A stretch of 64,000 bases of DNA from Desulfobacula toluolica Tol2 (GTDB lineage: Bacteria > Desulfobacterota > Desulfobacteria > Desulfobacterales > Desulfobacteraceae): NCBI RefSeq assembly GCF_000307105.1, contig NC_018645.1, positions 2,244,578-2,308,577 of the forward strand, in the 5' to 3' direction. Each line of letters begins with the position of its first letter. Position 1 is the first letter of the stretch. Positions 16,740 through 25,415 of this stretch are shown here, one piece after another. The translations under genes were made by a program, and so were the position numbers. The notes beneath the pieces are model-generated. The model made no database searches and was not told the origin of the DNA. It saw nothing but the letters and a program-made list of their open reading frames with translations.

Positions 16740-19424
16740 ATGAGTACACTTAATTTGCACAGACTGTTTAACCCGAAATCAGTGGCAGTGGTTGGAGCCA
16801 GTGAAAAAAAGAGTTCGGTTGGATTTTCAATTATGAGCAATCTTTTAAAAAATGGGTTCAGGGGAGATATTTTTCCTGTTAATCCAAACCATACAAGTGT
16901 CATGGGTTTGCCTTCGTTTAAAAATATTGAAGAGATCGAATCGGATATGGACATGGCTGTCATTGCAACGCCCATACAGTTTGTTCCTCCTATTGTTGAA
17001 TCTTGTGGGAAAGCGGGTTTGGCAGGTGCTGTTATAGTATCGTCCGGCGGAAAAGAGATCGGAAAACAAGGACAGGCGATTGAAGCAAAAATTCTGGAAA
17101 AGGCCAAAAAATATAATCTGCGTATTGTCGGACCCAATTGTTTGGGAGTGGTGAACACTTCAAAGGCTCTTAATGCAAGTTTTGCACATCTGTCCCCTTT
17201 GTCAGGTAAAATTGCCTTTCTTTCCCAGAGTGGCGCAGTGTGTACCTCTGTTTTGGATCTTGCACATCGCGAAAAGATAGGGTTCAGTCATTTTATCAGT
17301 CTTGGCTCAATGGTGGATGTGGATTTTGCAGATATGATTGATTATCTGGGATCTTTGAGTTCTGTGGAAAGTATTGTCATGTACATGGAGAATATCACCA
17401 ATATTCGAAATTTCATGAGTGCGGCCCGGGCAGTTTCCAGGATAAAACCCATTATCGCCTTGAAATCAGGCAGATCAGAAGCCGGGGCCAGGGCGGCGGC
17501 ATCCCATACAGGTGCCCTGGCAGGTGAAGATGCGATTTATGACGCAGCATTTCGCCGGGCCGGAATTATACGGGTAAATGAATTTGAAGAATTATTGGAC
17601 TGTTCTGAATTTTTATCAAAACTGGGCCGTCCTTCAGTATCCGGCCTTACAATTATTACCAATGCAGGCGGGCCGGGCGTTATGGCCGCAGACGCCCTGG
17701 CCTCCCATGGAATGGAACCGGTGCAGCTCAGTTCCGAAACCATTGAAAAGCTGGATAAAATTCTTCCGGAAAACTGGAGCCGGGCAAATCCCATAGATAT
17801 CCTCGGGGATACAGCAGCCGAGATTTATATTGAGGTGGCAAAAATATGTGCCAAATCAGAAGAAACTGATGCCTTGCTGTTGCTGTGTTCTCCGGCCGGG
17901 ACAATGGATACGTTTAAGCTGGCAAACGATTTGACAAATTTTTTAAAAACCTTGTCTTGTCCGATTTTTACGGCATGGATAGGAGGGGATAATGTTCAAC
18001 AGGCCCGGCAGGTGTTAAATCAAGCCGGTATTGTGACCTATGATTCGGCAGAGCGGGCGGTCCGGGCTTTTAAAAATTTCTATCAATATGGCCGTAATAT
18101 TGAAACATTATTGGAAATTCCCGTTCGAACAGATAAAAAATTGATTATCAACCGGTCAAAGGCTGAAAATATAATCAAAAAGGCTATTTCCAACAAAGTT
18201 GACAGTTTGACGGAGATACAGGCCAAAAACCTTCTTCAATCTTATGGAATTCCAGTAAATACAACCCAGCTGGCTGAATCGGAAGCCACGGCTGTAAGAC
18301 TATCCGAGCAGATCGGATATCCGGTTGTTTTGAAAATCTGTTCAAGGCAAATTCTTCATAAATCAGATTGCGATGGAGTAATCCTGAATCTTAAAACAGC
18401 CGGCGAGGTTAAAAAAGCGTTTGCTCAAATAATTGAAAAAGCAAAGGAATTTGCGCCCAAGGCTGTTATTGAAGGTGTAACCGTTCAAGCCATGCAGAAT
18501 CCGGCAGATTATGAGTTGATCATCGGTGCTAAAACAGATCCCAATTTCGGACCGGTGATTGTTTTTGGGATGGGAGGTGTCATGACCGAAGTTTTCAGGG
18601 ATACTGCAATTGGTCTGCCTCCATTGAACAGGCTTCTTGCCCGACAGATGATCGAAGAAACCAAAATATCAAAGGTTATAAAGGGATTTAGAAATTTCAG
18701 ACCGGTCAGCATTTCATTGCTGGAGGAATTGTTGATAAGGACGGGAAGGCTGGTTACGGATTTCCCGCAAATCAATGCACTGGATATCAATCCGTTAATG
18801 GTTGAAAATGGTGAGATAACGGCTGTGGATGCCAGGGTTATTGTTTGCAAACCATCTGTTACGTCCCCCGGGCATTTGATCATCAGTTCCTATCCATGGC
18901 AGTATGAAAGAAAAGATTATACAGTCAATGGTCATGAATTTTTTATAAGGCCTCTTCGACCCAGTGATGTGGATTTGCTGATAGAGCATTTTTATTCACT
19001 GTCACCCAAAAGTATTTATATGAGATTTTTTTCACCTGTAAAACAATTGTCCAAAACCATGCTTATCAAATTAACCCAGATTGATTATGACAGGGAAATT
19101 GCTCTTGTCGCACTGATGGGAGAAGGCAAGGATAAAAAAATGGTCGGTGTATGCAGAATTATTCTAGAATCCGACAAGACCCGGGGTGAGTTTGCAACGG
19201 CCATAAGTGATGGCTGGCATGGTAAGGGGATTGGTTCATCTCTTCTCAAACAATGCCTTAAGGCAGCTCAGAGCAGGGGAGTAAAGCATGTGGTTGGATT
19301 TGTCCTGGCTGAAAATACACAAATGCTGATGCTGGGCAGAAAATTGGGATTTTCTTTAAAACGGGCTTCCAATTCAGGAGAATATGAAATAACTATTGAT
19401 TTTGAAAATATGCATTTTGATTAG
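16740..19424 (+). CDS. ADP-forming acyl-CoA synthetase fused to a GNAT acetyltransferase (Pat-like)
   Basis: The 894-residue protein has a CoA-binding domain (about 5-130; KSVAVVGASEKKSSVGF), succinyl-CoA ligase-like domains (about 150-460), an ATP-grasp domain (about 485-705) and a C-terminal GNAT domain (about 730-890) with the acetyl-CoA loop WHGKGIGSSLL. The layout matches Pat/PatZ (YfiQ) protein lysine acetyltransferases, about 890 residues. The segment AASHTGALAG keeps a histidine (His256), the position phosphorylated in true ADP-forming acetyl-CoA synthetases; bacterial Pat proteins are reported to have lost synthetase activity. So it could be an active NDP-forming acyl-CoA synthetase, a lysine acetyltransferase controlling Acs, or both. 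It lies in the CBS-ACT/Usp unit, with a GGAGGATGAAGG leader. Confidence 0.88.
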   Translation: MSTLNLHRLFNPKSVAVVGASEKKSSVGFSIMSNLLKNGFRGDIFPVNPNHTSVMGLPSFKNIEEIESDMDMAVIATPIQFVPPIVESCGKAGLAGAVIVSSGGKEIGKQGQAIEAKILEKAKKYNLRIVGPNCLGVVNTSKALNASFAHLSPLSGKIAFLSQSGAVCTSVLDLAHREKIGFSHFISLGSMVDVDFADMIDYLGSLSSVESIVMYMENITNIRNFMSAARAVSRIKPIIALKSGRSEAGARAAASHTGALAGEDAIYDAAFRRAGIIRVNEFEELLDCSEFLSKLGRPSVSGLTIITNAGGPGVMAADALASHGMEPVQLSSETIEKLDKILPENWSRANPIDILGDTAAEIYIEVAKICAKSEETDALLLLCSPAGTMDTFKLANDLTNFLKTLSCPIFTAWIGGDNVQQARQVLNQAGIVTYDSAERAVRAFKNFYQYGRNIETLLEIPVRTDKKLIINRSKAENIIKKAISNKVDSLTEIQAKNLLQSYGIPVNTTQLAESEATAVRLSEQIGYPVVLKICSRQILHKSDCDGVILNLKTAGEVKKAFAQIIEKAKEFAPKAVIEGVTVQAMQNPADYELIIGAKTDPNFGPVIVFGMGGVMTEVFRDTAIGLPPLNRLLARQMIEETKISKVIKGFRNFRPVSISLLEELLIRTGRLVTDFPQINALDINPLMVENGEITAVDARVIVCKPSVTSPGHLIISSYPWQYERKDYTVNGHEFFIRPLRPSDVDLLIEHFYSLSPKSIYMRFFSPVKQLSKTMLIKLTQIDYDREIALVALMGEGKDKKMVGVCRIILESDKTRGEFATAISDGWHGKGIGSSLLKQCLKAAQSRGVKHVVGFVLAENTQMLMLGRKLGFSLKRASNSGEYEITIDFENMHFD

Positions 19425-19459
19425 ACGGTTTTAAATATAGTTTTTCAGGGGGTATAAAA

Positions 19460-22459
19460 ATAAAGCAGTTCTTTTTTGACAAACGAGACCATGAACTTAT
19501 CCGTATTGTTAATTCAGTCTATGATGCAGATAACACCCTTGGGTATACCCGTAAATTATATTATCCTTTTTTTCACCCTCTGGGGATAAAGGAACTGGCT
19601 GAATCCAAAGGACTTAGGACTGCATATTCTATTGTAAACCTTCTCGAGTCAATGGAGAGAGGACAGATAGAAAATCGTCTGCAAGCTCTTAAAGGCCTGA
19701 ATGATGATATTTTCAGCACGGCTGACGGCCCCATGGCAAAAAATACTGCCAGGGTTCTGCTTCAAATAATGAAGGAGCTTGTCAGGGCAAAAGGAGATTA
19801 TCCTCTTCAACTGCGCCTGGCGCATGATTTTCGCATGGCAGCCTTTGGAAAACCCAGGATTGTCAGAAGACTGCTCAAACATTACCATCTTCTGGAAATG
19901 CCTGAAGAATGGAACCAGATCACCTTTGACGACCATGTGCATGATGCCAATACATCGGGCCGCAAATCTCCTACCCATCTTATCATGGATGCCTGGATAA
20001 AGGGGATTCGCCGGTTAAGAGTGATTTATTACCATTATATTGAACCCAGATTTGCCGCAGAACTCATCGAAGCTGCAAGGATTATGGAAATTGATCTTAG
20101 AATCGGTATTGAATTCTGGGCAGCTTACCGGAATAGCACTATCTCATTGATCTGGGTATCCAGGGGGCTTCCTGATGTTGATACTTTCCTGTGTTTTCTT
20201 GCCGAACCCCATGTGGTTGAATTTATGGAACAGGGAAAGGCGGTTTTAAAATTTCAGGAAAAATGTGTGTTACGCCTTTTGTCTGATTTCAATGAGCAGA
20301 AGTTTGACACCTTGTGCCGGGATTTTGATATTGATATGAAACGGCCTGTGCCAGAGGAGTTTTTGCGGTTTGCATTTCCCGGACAGCCCTCGGTTCTTCA
20401 TCTTGGAGAGTATATTCATTCTCTGGCAATTTTTGCCATGAAAGAGCGAATCAAAGATTTAAATCAGATGTTTAGTATGGCTGATGCCGAGGAACAGCAA
20501 AAGATAAAACAAATGGTGGAAAAAATGGACTGTTTTAGTGCCCAGGACATTATTTCCAACTATTTGCGCCTGTCCCAACATCATGGTATGCCCATGCTGT
20601 TTGATATCTGCAATGATATTGATTTGCCTGACAGGCTTAAAATAAATTTCAAAGAACTTCTTGTTAATATTGAAAAGCTTCATCATGGTTTTAGAATTAC
20701 CCTTAATCTGGGCGACCTGAAACCCGAAGACGTTCTTGAGATTCTTTATGAAAGCAATGGTCTGGTTACCCGGCTTGAAATCGTAAATTTAAAAGATTTT
20801 ATTCTCGGCAAGACAGATCATATCTTTTCAGTTAATGCGCTTCAAGAAGCCATTAATGACGGAAGCCTGTTAAAGCTCAAACGGGTGGTCCGGCAAATTA
20901 TCACGAGTGTGGAACAGTCTGATTATGTTGATAAGACAGACCGGTTGAAAAAACTTGTGGATGTTCTCCATGATATTGATGCACTCAAAAACATGTATTC
21001 AGTAAGGCCGCTCAAATCCAGGTTGGGCAGTGATTCAAACGGAAGATCCAATCAAACTTATGGAATGGGATTTGGTATTGTAAACACACTGACTTTCAGA
21101 GCAAAAAAAGAGATCCAAAAATATACCAGGGACAGATTGATTCTTCCGGCAAACATCAAAGTAAACCAGAGGGTGACCTCTTTTCCGATAAACAGTATGC
21201 ATCCTGTTTTAAAATGGGTGATGAATATTTTAAAACGCTTGCCCGGTCTTGATCAAATTATGCAGGTGCAAAAAAAAGAGTGGGTCTTTGAAGCCTTTTC
21301 CATGGATATGAAACAAAAAGGTAATATTGTTACTCTTGGCGGAATACAAAAGGACATCAGAAACGGTCTTCGACTTGATTTGCCGGACAGTGAAAAAAAT
21401 ATTACGGAAAAATCCTGGAACAATCTTAATACACGACTTAAAAACGGCTTTAAAGTGATTATTGGTTTTATTCCTGCATTTATCTGTTTTGCGCTTACCA
21501 AAGATTGGTGGTTTCTGGCCTATTTCGGCGCATTCATCTGGTTTGGTATTACCGGTATTCGAAATGTTTTACAATCTGTTCTCGGGGGAGGCGGCCTTCG
21601 AAGATCCTCCCTGCTCAAATGGAATGATTATATCAGCTGGGAGCGACTGACAGACTCCCTGCTGTATACAGGTTTTTCAGTTCCGCTTTTGGATTATGTG
21701 ATTAAAACCGTTCTCCTTGATAAGACTTTTGGCATAAATATAACTTCCAGTCCTATGGTATTGTATTCCTGTATGGCGCTTGCCAACGGGATTTATCTTT
21801 CCACTCATAATGCTTTTCGCGGATTTCCCAAAGGTGTTATAACCGGTAATTTTTTCAGGAGTATTCTTTCCATTCCTGTTGCAGTCGTGTTCAGCAGCAT
21901 GGTTGGCGGGATGTTAAGTTTTTTTGGTGTTGCTGCTGTTGAGGCTGTTCTTCAAAAATGGGCTACCATCATTTCAAAAGCAGCGTCAGATACCGTTGCG
22001 GGAATTATAGAAGGGACGGCAGATCGGTTTCATAATATGGGCCTTCGCAAAAGGGATATAAAAAAGAAATTTTCAGACCTGTTTGATACCTATTCAAAAT
22101 TGGAATTTCTTTTTCCTGAAGTTGAAGAACTCAAGATTCTTGAGAAATCAGAAGAATTATTTAACAGCAGAAATTCCGAGGTAAAGGATCTTGCTCGAAT
22201 GATTATTATTAATTCTCTTGATTTGTTTTATTTCTGGATGTATCTGCCAAGGGCACGAACCGTTATGATTGATATGGTTTCACGGCTGACTCCGGAAGAA
22301 AAAATTATTTTTTTGCAGTCCCAGAAAATACTGGAACACGAGCAGTATATCAGCAGGCTATTTGTTGATGGTATTCTGGGCAGGAATTTTTCACGCCCCT
22401 TATCATTTTACCTGACAACATATAAAAATTATCTGTATTCCATCGAAAAAATCAATTAA
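19460..22459 (+). CDS. Large unrecognised membrane protein with degenerate PHP-like segment; probable AUA start
   Basis: The first ATG is at 19652 (935 residues), but the frame is clearly coding upstream and stays open to a TGA at the end of the previous gene. No ATG, GTG or TTG exists in that interval. ATA at 19460 lies 6 bases after a strong CAGGGGGT ribosome site and would give KQFFFDKRDHELIRIV as the N-terminus (999 residues). Features (numbering from 19460): a HVHDANTSG stretch near 165 followed by an AAELIEAARIMEIDLRIGIEFW-like pattern recalling a PHP phosphoesterase fold, a long helical middle, and several membrane helices near 670-850. I do not recognise the family. It follows the synthetase-GNAT gene by 36 bases. 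Confidence 0.7.
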   Translation: MKQFFFDKRDHELIRIVNSVYDADNTLGYTRKLYYPFFHPLGIKELAESKGLRTAYSIVNLLESMERGQIENRLQALKGLNDDIFSTADGPMAKNTARVLLQIMKELVRAKGDYPLQLRLAHDFRMAAFGKPRIVRRLLKHYHLLEMPEEWNQITFDDHVHDANTSGRKSPTHLIMDAWIKGIRRLRVIYYHYIEPRFAAELIEAARIMEIDLRIGIEFWAAYRNSTISLIWVSRGLPDVDTFLCFLAEPHVVEFMEQGKAVLKFQEKCVLRLLSDFNEQKFDTLCRDFDIDMKRPVPEEFLRFAFPGQPSVLHLGEYIHSLAIFAMKERIKDLNQMFSMADAEEQQKIKQMVEKMDCFSAQDIISNYLRLSQHHGMPMLFDICNDIDLPDRLKINFKELLVNIEKLHHGFRITLNLGDLKPEDVLEILYESNGLVTRLEIVNLKDFILGKTDHIFSVNALQEAINDGSLLKLKRVVRQIITSVEQSDYVDKTDRLKKLVDVLHDIDALKNMYSVRPLKSRLGSDSNGRSNQTYGMGFGIVNTLTFRAKKEIQKYTRDRLILPANIKVNQRVTSFPINSMHPVLKWVMNILKRLPGLDQIMQVQKKEWVFEAFSMDMKQKGNIVTLGGIQKDIRNGLRLDLPDSEKNITEKSWNNLNTRLKNGFKVIIGFIPAFICFALTKDWWFLAYFGAFIWFGITGIRNVLQSVLGGGGLRRSSLLKWNDYISWERLTDSLLYTGFSVPLLDYVIKTVLLDKTFGINITSSPMVLYSCMALANGIYLSTHNAFRGFPKGVITGNFFRSILSIPVAVVFSSMVGGMLSFFGVAAVEAVLQKWATIISKAASDTVAGIIEGTADRFHNMGLRKRDIKKKFSDLFDTYSKLEFLFPEVEELKILEKSEELFNSRNSEVKDLARMIIINSLDLFYFWMYLPRARTVMIDMVSRLTPEEKIIFLQSQKILEHEQYISRLFVDGILGRNFSRPLSFYLTTYKNYLYSIEKIN

Positions 22460-22554
22460 CTTAAATTCGGCAAAGTCTTAAAAGTTAAACTAACAAAGAT
22501 TATTTTACAAAATACTGGTCAATTTATTGACTGTTAGTCAATTTGTTTTACTGC

Positions 22555-22603
22555 CTGTAAAAAAAACTGACATGTCTGGGCGTGGTGTCAGATGTTTTTA
22601 CAG
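22555..22603 (+). terminator. Two-part stem-loop after the large membrane protein gene
   Basis: CTGTAAAAA pairs with TTTTTACAG at the outer ends, and CTGACA pairs with TGTCAG inside, around a GC-containing loop. A T-rich tract follows at 22616-22624. It separates the gene ending at 22459 from the kinase unit at 22735. Confidence 0.6.
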
Positions 22604-22658
22604 ATTGAATAGTACTGTTTTTTTAATGTGTTATGTTATGTTACGGTTTTCGTAATGT

Positions 22659-22675
22659 TTGGCATGTATTTTGAT
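22659..22675 (+). promoter_or_regulatory. Possible sigma-54 promoter upstream of the third Cache-HK
   Basis: TTGGCATGTATTTTGAT has a good -24 element (GG at 22661-22662) but GA instead of GC at the -12 position. A dyad TTACG/CGTAA lies just upstream at about 22641-22655. Its placement about 60 bases before the kinase parallels the sites at 3243 and 8450. Confidence 0.4.
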
Positions 22676-22734
22676 ATAAAATAATAAGCAAATGAGAGGA
22701 AATAAAAATAAAAAGTGTAAAAGGGAAAAACATA

Positions 22735-24501
22735 ATGGAACAATCTTTACCAGAACGAAAAGCTTTTTATCAGATATTGACAAGAAAAATGACAGTTTTG
22801 ATATTAATTGTTTCATTTTTTCCCATGATATTAACAACCGGCATTCTTTTTTATCGATTTAACCTGACATATACTGAAAAAATCCAGGCTCACATTTCAG
22901 AACTGGTTCAACGGCACACCCAGAATATTGATACTTTTTTACTGGAAAAATTAGGGAATATTCAGTTTATAGCCCGGTATTTTGACAGTAAGCCCCAGAT
23001 CCCAACGCAATTTCTTCAAACTAATCTGACATTATTAAAAAATGAATATGGAGATGTCTTTACTGATTTGGGACTGGTCAATGAAAATGGTATTCAGTTT
23101 GCTTATGAAGGGCCTTTTAAACTTGAAAATGCAGATTATTCAAAGGCTGAATGGTTTTTGAACGCAGTAGACAAACCGTTTTATATCAGTGATGTGTTTG
23201 CCGGGTTAAGGGGACATCCCCATTTTATTATTGCCATCAAGGTTAAATCAAATGATTCCGACTATATTTTACGGTCAACCATCAATTTCGGAGCCTTTAA
23301 TTCTCTGGTGGAAAACATTCATATCGGTGAAACCGGAATAGCCTTTATTGTTAACAGTAAAGGGCAATTGCAAACCAAAACCGACATGGGATTCAACCCG
23401 TCAATCATTGCATCAATGGTTGACCGCAGGGGGCATAACAAGAATGAAACGGTTTTTGAAAAAAAACATGATGCCTCTGGAAATCAATTCTTGTGTGTAA
23501 CGTCAATGCTTAAAAACATTGACTGGATAATGGTGTTTCGTCAGGATATCAGTGATGCTTTTCATGATTTATGGAAAACACAGCTTCTCACTTTGATCAT
23601 ATTTGTTTTTGGATGCATTGCTATTCTTTCAGTCGCCTTTATGCTTCCCCGCAATATTGTCGAGCTGATTTCAAGTGCGGACAAAAAGAGCGAGGTCATG
23701 AACAAACAGGTGATTGAAAGCGGAAAACTGGCAACTATAGGTGAACTTGCCGCAGGCATTGCCCATGAAATCAATAATCCGGTTGCCATTATGGTTGAAG
23801 AGGCCGGATGGATAGAGGATCTTCTTGAAGAAGAGGATTTAAACGGATCTGAAAATTTTGATGAATTCAAGCGGGCCCTGCGCCAGATCAACACCCAGGG
23901 AAAACGATGCAAGGAGATTACTCATAAGCTGCTCAGTTTTGCCAGGAAAACGGATTCCACAATCAATGATGTCCAAATTAATGATGCCATCAAAGAAATT
24001 GTTTCTCTGACTGCTCAAATGGCAAGATATAATAATGTCATGATTAAAACAAAACTGAACCAGGGGATTCCTTATATCAGGATATCTCCTTCTGAACTGC
24101 AGCAGGTTATTCTTAATTTAATCAATAACGCCATTGATGCAATGGAAAAAAGCGGTGGAACAATTACGATTGAAACAAACGTAAGCCGGATTGAAAAGAA
24201 CCAATTGGTGGTTTCAATTGAAGATGACGGGCCCGGTATCCCAAGGGATTATCTTGACAGGATATTTGATCCGTTTTTCACCACAAAAGCAGTTGGAAAA
24301 GGGACCGGGCTTGGACTTTCAATTTGTTACGGCATTATACAGAAAATGGGAGGAGAAATTGATGTCTACAGCCAGGTCGGCATCGGGACAAAATTTCGCA
24401 TATGGATACCTTTTCAGGAAGATTTAATGGAAGAAAAAAAGAATGATACTGATAATCAGACCAAGGATAATCAGACCAAGGATAATCAGATAAATATATA
24501 A
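22735..24501 (+). CDS. Cache-domain sensor histidine kinase
   Basis: The 588-residue kinase has helix 1 (about 18-40), a periplasmic double-Cache-type sensor (about 42-280; FYISDVFAGLRGHPHFIIAI), helix 2 (about 284-304) and HisKA with His344 in IAHEINNPVA. The HATPase domain has GPGIPRDY and GKGTGLGL loops. The sensor is of the same type as at 3320 and 8556. An unusual hydrophilic C-terminal tail contains two copies of DNQTK encoded by a perfect 15-base tandem repeat, ending DNQINI. Two stand-alone receivers and a DASS permease follow within 40 bases each, the same order as in module 2. Confidence 0.92.
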   Translation: MEQSLPERKAFYQILTRKMTVLILIVSFFPMILTTGILFYRFNLTYTEKIQAHISELVQRHTQNIDTFLLEKLGNIQFIARYFDSKPQIPTQFLQTNLTLLKNEYGDVFTDLGLVNENGIQFAYEGPFKLENADYSKAEWFLNAVDKPFYISDVFAGLRGHPHFIIAIKVKSNDSDYILRSTINFGAFNSLVENIHIGETGIAFIVNSKGQLQTKTDMGFNPSIIASMVDRRGHNKNETVFEKKHDASGNQFLCVTSMLKNIDWIMVFRQDISDAFHDLWKTQLLTLIIFVFGCIAILSVAFMLPRNIVELISSADKKSEVMNKQVIESGKLATIGELAAGIAHEINNPVAIMVEEAGWIEDLLEEEDLNGSENFDEFKRALRQINTQGKRCKEITHKLLSFARKTDSTINDVQINDAIKEIVSLTAQMARYNNVMIKTKLNQGIPYIRISPSELQQVILNLINNAIDAMEKSGGTITIETNVSRIEKNQLVVSIEDDGPGIPRDYLDRIFDPFFTTKAVGKGTGLGLSICYGIIQKMGGEIDVYSQVGIGTKFRIWIPFQEDLMEEKKNDTDNQTKDNQTKDNQINI

Positions 24502-24512
24502 GGAGACTAAAA

Positions 24513-24944
24513 ATGAAAAAAATTAAATTATTGCTTGTAGATGATGAAAAACCTTTTCTCGATACCATTACCAAACGTCTTGAAAAAAGAGACGTGAGTG
24601 TTTCTGCAGTTTACAGTGGAAAGGAGGCTTTGGATGAGCTTGAGAAAAACAGAGCTGTTGAAGTGGTCGTTCTTGATGTGAAAATGCCTGGAATGGATGG
24701 TATCCAGACATTAATTGAAATTAAAAAAAGATTTCCTCTTGTGGAAGTCATAATGCTGACAGGTCATGCCACTATAGAAACAGCAATTGACGGGATGAAG
24801 CTGGGTGCATTTGATTACCTGATGAAACCTTGTGATATCGATGTGCTGGTGAGCAAAGCAAATGATGCCGCATCAAAGAAAAGAATACATGAAGAAAAAA
24901 TTACCGAAGCCCGCATAAGAGAAATTACCGAGCGGAGAGTATAA
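24513..24944 (+). CDS. Stand-alone response-regulator receiver
   Basis: A 143-residue receiver: LLLVDDEK, phospho-acceptor Asp55 in VLDVKMPG, MLTGHA loop, LMKPCD lysine near 106, then a short charged tail (EARIREITERRV). There is no output domain. It is 12 bases after the Cache kinase with an AAGGAG site, so it is the likely direct phosphate acceptor. It strongly resembles the receivers at 10285 and 28292. Confidence 0.9.
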   Translation: MKKIKLLLVDDEKPFLDTITKRLEKRDVSVSAVYSGKEALDELEKNRAVEVVVLDVKMPGMDGIQTLIEIKKRFPLVEVIMLTGHATIETAIDGMKLGAFDYLMKPCDIDVLVSKANDAASKKRIHEEKITEARIREITERRV

Positions 24945-24960
24945 GAAAAAGAGGCAGATC

Positions 24961-25374
24961 ATGAGCGGGAACAACAAGAACAGCATAAGCGTTTTGCTGG
25001 TTGACGATGAAAAAGGGTATTTGAATGTTTTGTCCAACAGGTTGTCCAGACGATCTATTATTGCAACAAAGGCATTTAGTGGTACCCAGGCCATACAGAT
25101 ACTTCGGAAAAAAGATTTTCATGTGGTGGTGCTTGACTTGAAAATGGAAGACATGGATGGAATCGAAGTTTTAAAGGTTATCAAAAGAATGGTTCCTGAC
25201 CTTCCTGTGATCATATTGACTGGACACGGTTCACAAACAGCTGCCAAAGAAGGAGTTTTATTTGGTGCATTTGATTACCTGAGCAAACCATGCGAGCTTT
25301 CGGAGTTAATGGATAAAATCCATGAAGCCCACAGGCATCAACAAAAATTGTCAGATGAGTCCCATTCTGATTAA
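24961..25374 (+). CDS. Stand-alone response-regulator receiver
   Basis: A 137-residue receiver: VLLVDDEK, phospho-acceptor Asp59 in VLDLKMED (MED in place of the usual MPG after the acceptor), LTGHGS loop, LSKPCE lysine near 107. No output domain. It is the second receiver in a row between the kinase (22735) and the DASS permease (25416). Having two distinct lone receivers in one unit suggests a branched or buffered phosphorelay, or one receiver dedicated to the permease. Confidence 0.88.
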   Translation: MSGNNKNSISVLLVDDEKGYLNVLSNRLSRRSIIATKAFSGTQAIQILRKKDFHVVVLDLKMEDMDGIEVLKVIKRMVPDLPVIILTGHGSQTAAKEGVLFGAFDYLSKPCELSELMDKIHEAHRHQQKLSDESHSD

Positions 25375-25415
25375 TGAAAAAATATAAATATGAGTTGAGT
25401 TGTTAAGGAGAAGAT

